Shown here one piece after another: positions 60,649 to 64,000 of a stretch of DNA of 64,000 nt. The notes under the pieces were generated by a model. The model was not told the DNA's origin and did not search any database. It saw only the letters and a program-made list of their open reading frames with translations. Where the stretch lies: assembly GCF_011761985.1 (NCBI RefSeq), contig NZ_JAASQT010000001.1:682001-746000 (forward strand), in the 5' to 3' direction. A program made the translations under genes and the position numbers. The stretch is from Brevundimonas terrae. Lineage in GTDB: Bacteria; Pseudomonadota; Alphaproteobacteria; Caulobacterales; Caulobacteraceae. The stretch's first letter is position 1; every line of letters starts with the position of its first letter.

Positions 60649-62802
60649 ATGACCTTGGTAAGATTTTTGTCCGTCCTGTTTGTGATCTTGGCCCTTTTCG
60701 GGGTGACGCCATCCCATGCCCAAACAGGGCCGCAGACGGGGCCGCAGCGGACAGAACGGATCGAGGCCGAACTGGTGCCGATGGGCCAGTGGGCGGTGCC
60801 CGGTTCGACGGCCATTATTGCCATCCGTCAAAAAATCCAGCCGGGCTGGCATACCTATTGGCGCAATCCCGGTGACAGTGGTGGGCCGACCGAGGCCGAC
60901 TGGACGCTACCGCAGGGTTTTGTAGCGGGCGAGATCGTATGGCCCCTGCCCGAGCGCCAGCGCCTGCAAACCCTGATGAATTATGGCTACAGCGATGTGG
61001 TCTATCTGCCGGTACCGGTTGAAGTCCCCGTCAGCGCCAAGGCCGGTGAAAGTGTGACCCTCAGCGCCAAGGTGCTGTTCATGGTCTGCTCGGACGAGAT
61101 GTGCGTGCCGGACGAACTGACGCTGGCGGTCAATATGCCGGTGGGTGAAGGCACCCCGCCTATGAATGCCGCGCACGGTGCAGCCATTCAAAAGGTGCTG
61201 GAAACCGCCCCTCGCCCTGCCGAGATTACGGCCCATGCGGCTCTGCAGGACGGTATGCTGAAACTGTCGGCCACGGGCGGTCCGCTGGGAGGTCTGGCGC
61301 CCGAATGGGCCTATTTCTTCCCGTTTGAAGGCGGGATGATCGACCATGCGGCCCTGCAACAGGGCCAGCGTGGCGAGGGCGGTATCAGCCTGAACATCGT
61401 CGCCGGACGTGGCCTGAAGGCCAAGGGATTGGCGCAGGGCATTGCCGGTGTTCTGGCTACCGATCTGGGGGCGTGGGAGATCACGGCCTCTGAAGGTGCA
61501 GCCTTGGCGGGAACCAGTGGCCAAGGCGTTCTCGGCTCCGGTGAAGGCGAGCAAACGAGTCATGCCTCCGGGGCTGCCGGTTTTGTGAAGGCGGCGCTGT
61601 TTGCCCTGCTGGGCGGATTGATCCTCAACCTGATGCCCTGCGTGTTTCCGATCTTGGCCATGAAGGCCGCCGCCCTTGGCCGTTCGGCCCATGATCCGAG
61701 CGAAGCGCGCAAGGACGGTCTTGGTTTTCTGGCCGGTGTGCTGGTGACGTTTGTGGCACTGGCGGGCTTGCTGCTGGCGCTGCGGGCCGGTGGTCAGGCC
61801 ATTGGCTGGGGCTTCCAACTACAGTCACCGGCGGTGACGGCGGGCCTGTCCCTGCTGATGCTGGCGGTCGGTCTGAACCTGTCGGGCCTGTTCCATGTGG
61901 GCGGGCGTTTGCAAGGCGTCGGCAGTGGTCTGGCGCAGGGCAAGGGCGGTGTGGTCGGGGCCTTCTTCACCGGCGTTCTGGCGGTGGTGGTGGCGGCACC
62001 CTGCACCGCGCCCTTTATGGCTCTGGCGTTAGGGGCGGCCTTGGTGATGCCATGGCCCTTGGCACTTCTGGTGTTTGTCATGCTGGGTCTGGGTCTGGCC
62101 CTGCCCTATGTGCTGGTCAGCTTCTCTCCGCGCATCCTGTCGCGTCTGCCCAAGCCGGGCGCGTGGATGGAGACGTTCCGCAATCTTCTCGCCTTCCCGA
62201 TGTATGGCGCGGCTCTGTGGCTGGCATGGGTGTTTGCCCGCCAGACGGGTGAAGCACTGGGTCTGCTGTTTGTGGCGGGGCTGTTGCTGGCTTTTACGCT
62301 GTGGCTGTGTGGCCGGTACCAGTCGGGCGGGCGTCGCCTGATGCTGGCCGTGGCGATTGTGGCGGCGGTGATAACTGTGCCTGCCACCATCCTTGCCATG
62401 AAGGCCCCGCCTGTCCTGAGCGCAGCAACAAATGATGATGGCGAGGCCCTGGCCTCGCAGCCATGGTCGAGCGCGGCGGTCGAAGCGGCCTTGGCCGAGG
62501 GGCGTCCGGTACTGGTGAACTTTACCGCCGACTGGTGCGTGACCTGCAAGCTTAACGAACGGGCCGCTTTGTCCAGCGAAGGCACAGCCCGTGCAATGGC
62601 CGATACCAATGCGGTCTATATGGTGGGCGACTGGACCAACCGTGATGATGCCATCACCAGAGAACTGGAACGCCATGGCCGCTCGGGCGTGCCGCTCTAT
62701 CTGCTCTACACGCCGGGTGTGGCCGAACCGCGCATCCTGCCGCAGCTTTTGACCGAGGGACTTGTCGTCAAGGCTTTGTCGGAGGCGACCAAACAGGACT
62801 GA
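60649..62802 (+). CDS. DsbD family protein-disulfide reductase
   Basis: A 717-residue transmembrane thiol-disulfide reductase. An N-terminal signal peptide (cleaved near SHAQ) precedes a periplasmic domain. A central region of about eight membrane segments has LNLMPCVFPILAMKA and APCTAPFMA, which carry the membrane cysteines. A C-terminal thioredoxin domain has ADWCVTCK. This resembles DsbD/ScsB and passes electrons from cytoplasmic thioredoxin to periplasmic partners. The redoxin 14 bp downstream is a likely partner. Confidence 0.9.
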   Translation: MTLVRFLSVLFVILALFGVTPSHAQTGPQTGPQRTERIEAELVPMGQWAVPGSTAIIAIRQKIQPGWHTYWRNPGDSGGPTEADWTLPQGFVAGEIVWPLPERQRLQTLMNYGYSDVVYLPVPVEVPVSAKAGESVTLSAKVLFMVCSDEMCVPDELTLAVNMPVGEGTPPMNAAHGAAIQKVLETAPRPAEITAHAALQDGMLKLSATGGPLGGLAPEWAYFFPFEGGMIDHAALQQGQRGEGGISLNIVAGRGLKAKGLAQGIAGVLATDLGAWEITASEGAALAGTSGQGVLGSGEGEQTSHASGAAGFVKAALFALLGGLILNLMPCVFPILAMKAAALGRSAHDPSEARKDGLGFLAGVLVTFVALAGLLLALRAGGQAIGWGFQLQSPAVTAGLSLLMLAVGLNLSGLFHVGGRLQGVGSGLAQGKGGVVGAFFTGVLAVVVAAPCTAPFMALALGAALVMPWPLALLVFVMLGLGLALPYVLVSFSPRILSRLPKPGAWMETFRNLLAFPMYGAALWLAWVFARQTGEALGLLFVAGLLLAFTLWLCGRYQSGGRRLMLAVAIVAAVITVPATILAMKAPPVLSAATNDDGEALASQPWSSAAVEAALAEGRPVLVNFTADWCVTCKLNERAALSSEGTARAMADTNAVYMVGDWTNRDDAITRELERHGRSGVPLYLLYTPGVAEPRILPQLLTEGLVVKALSEATKQD

Positions 62803-62816
62803 GAGGGAGGAAGACG

Positions 62817-63491
62817 ATGATGCGTAAACTGCTAATGGCTTCGGCCATGGTATTGATGCTGGCCGCGTGCCAGCAGGCGGAGAAAGCGGCGGCTCCGGCC
62901 GAACAGGCGGCGGTTTCGACCGTGGCGGCTGTGGCGGGCCCCGGTGATATGGCGGCTGATTTCACGCTCGTCGATGCCGAAGGCGTCTCGCACAAGCTGT
63001 CGGATTATCGCGGCAAGACGGTGGTTCTGGAATGGACTAACGAGGGCTGCCCCTATGTGAAGAAGCACTATACGGGCGCCATGCAGGCCCTCCAGCGCGA
63101 GGCCACAGCCGACGGCGTGGTATGGCTGACCATCATCTCTTCGGCACCGGCCACTCAAGGCTATGTCGAGGGTGACGAGGCTAAGGCGTGGAAGGCCAAG
63201 CATAATGCCGCCTTTACGCATCTGCTGCTGGACCCGACCGGCGAGGTCGGCAAGCTGTATGACGCAAAGACCACGCCGGATATGCGCGTGATCGATGCCG
63301 AGGGGCGCCTGATCTTTGTCGGCGGTATCGATGACAAGCCCACAAGCAAGGTCGAGGACCTACAAGGGGCGACCAACTATGTGAAGGCCGCCCTTGCCGA
63401 TCACAAGGCGGGGCGTCCGGTCGCAACGACCTTTGCCCAGCCTTATGGTTGCGCCATCAAATATCCCGAAACGATCAAGGCCGCAGCCTAG
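62817..63491 (+). CDS. lipoprotein thioredoxin/redoxin
   Basis: A 224-residue protein with a lipobox LAAC (Cys18) and an AhpC/TSA-like redoxin domain: DFTLVDAEGVSHKLSDYRGK and LEWTNEGCPYVKKHY. Only one cysteine is in the active-site motif (CPYV), unlike CxxC thioredoxins. It follows the DsbD-type reductase by 14 bp and is probably its periplasmic or outer-membrane-anchored partner. Start at 62817 or 62820. Confidence 0.85.
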   Translation: MMRKLLMASAMVLMLAACQQAEKAAAPAEQAAVSTVAAVAGPGDMAADFTLVDAEGVSHKLSDYRGKTVVLEWTNEGCPYVKKHYTGAMQALQREATADGVVWLTIISSAPATQGYVEGDEAKAWKAKHNAAFTHLLLDPTGEVGKLYDAKTTPDMRVIDAEGRLIFVGGIDDKPTSKVEDLQGATNYVKAALADHKAGRPVATTFAQPYGCAIKYPETIKAAA

Positions 63492-63497
63492 ATCATA

Positions 63498-63540
63498 TCT
63501 GGCCTCGGCGTTTGCCTAGTGGGCAAGCGCCGGGGCCAGA
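63498..63540. other. long hairpin centred on the stop codon of the last gene
   Basis: TCTGGCC, CGGCG and TTGCC pair in turn with GGCAA, CGCCG and GGCCAGA (63498-63504, 63506-63510, 63512-63516 with 63522-63526, 63528-63532, 63534-63540). The two single-base gaps form G-T pairs, so the stem is about 19 bp. It contains the stop codon (63516-63518) of the minus-strand gene. No T-run follows on either strand. It may be a shared transcript-end structure. Confidence 0.7.
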
Positions 63541-63995
63541 ATGACCTCGGCATTGTCGTTGAGAAGATAGGACAGCTCTTCGAGAGCCATCTTGCGAGCC
63601 GCACCGGGCGCGGCCTCTTCCAGTTGGGCCAGCTTCTTGGGCATGTCCTCGGCGATACCGCGCATGATGCAGGTCAGATCACTGTCCGTGCCGCGCTCTT
63701 TCAGCGTCAGATGGCCGTTCATATCGGCCACAGCCAGAGCCTCGATCCGGCTCTTGAAGGCGGCAAAGGCGGGCATGTACACGAAATGCGCGTCGGCCAG
63801 ACTATCGGCCCCCATCCAGCCGTCAGTAATGGCTTTCAGGCTCTGGGATTCCTGCACCAGAGCGGCAAAGGCTGGCTCGGAAGACAGGGTCGAAACGGCG
63901 GCGGGTGCCTGTACGGCAACGACGTCCGGCAGGGCGCTGGCTGCTGGGTCAGACGCGAAAAACAGGGCTGCGGCGACGGCTAGATTGCAGGACAT
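63516..63995 (-). CDS. secreted protein of unknown function
   Basis: A 159-residue protein with a signal-peptide-like N-terminus (MSCNLAVAAALFFASDPAASALPDV) followed by a helical, alanine-rich body with one cysteine in LTCIMRGIAEDMPKKLAQLEE. I do not recognise the family. It converges on the redoxin gene, and a hairpin overlaps its end. It begins only six bases from the window edge, and its upstream region is not visible. Confidence 0.6.
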   Translation of the reverse strand: MSCNLAVAAALFFASDPAASALPDVVAVQAPAAVSTLSSEPAFAALVQESQSLKAITDGWMGADSLADAHFVYMPAFAAFKSRIEALAVADMNGHLTLKERGTDSDLTCIMRGIAEDMPKKLAQLEEAAPGAARKMALEELSYLLNDNAEVILAPALAH

Positions 63996-64000
63996 TTGAA

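Overview
The window looks like the replication-origin region of an alphaproteobacterial chromosome from the family Caulobacteraceae. The lineage call rests on gene order: DUF3576-leuS-lptE-holA, parB-parA-rsmG-mnmG-mnmE, rho-hemJ-hemH-hemE, then an intergenic gap, then ppsR-maf-aroE-coaE-dnaQ and secB-timA-mltA. From memory this matches the layout around the Caulobacter crescentus origin (Cori), which lies between hemE and the DUF299/ppsR gene. The GC-rich sequence, GANTC sites and the large NAD-glutamate dehydrogenase GdhZ fit. Asticcacaulis or a near relative is possible; genus cannot be fixed from this window alone. No tRNA, rRNA, CRISPR array or insertion sequence was seen.

Region by region. 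1-4.8 kb: DUF3576 lipoprotein, leucyl-tRNA synthetase, LptE and DNA polymerase III delta, reading right. 4.8-15.35 kb: a leftward block with a small basic protein, ParB, ParA, RsmG, MnmG, MnmE, a DUF6489 protein, Rho and the haem genes hemJ-hemH-hemE. Two perfect 16-bp parS sites, one 14-bp parS core and one degenerate copy lie in this block. 15.36-15.87 kb: the probable chromosome origin, with an AT-rich stretch beside hemE, near-consensus DnaA boxes, three GANTC sites and nine GGCGCC palindromes. 15.87-22.1 kb: the rightward block ppsR-maf-aroE-coaE-dnaQ, convergent secB, then timA-mltA. Genes on both sides point away from the origin.

22.2-28.2 kb: an outer-membrane barrel protein beside a Tat-exported amidohydrolase, a HerA-like ATPase and an AI-2E family permease. 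28.2-34.7 kb: gdhZ behind a leader with two pyrimidine-loop hairpins, a universal stress protein and an Nfu-type Fe-S carrier. 34.7-41.3 kb: three XRE-type regulators around tsaB-rimI-fur-phoH-ybeY-lnt. miaB and the corC-type gene, often found in this cluster, are absent from it. 41.3-46.2 kb: a peroxide-defence unit, ahpC-ahpD divergent from katG, followed by an OxyR-like regulator. 46.3-52.5 kb: aconitase B and aconitase A, convergent, with an AT-rich orphan gene between them. 52.6-64 kb: ccmA-ccmB, Smr, an XRE/DUF2975 pair, a new 38-residue ORF, rdgB-hemW, a phosphoesterase and lipid kinase pair, envelope lipoproteins, a DsbD-type reductase with a lipoprotein redoxin, and an unknown secreted protein.

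The most notable unexplained signals are the GGCGCC array in the origin, the parS-like site far from the main cluster at 34.7 kb, the two G-rich/pyrimidine hairpins before gdhZ, the 38-residue ORF, and the long hairpin centred on a stop codon at 63.5 kb. Protein identities come from reading conserved motifs, not from a database search.
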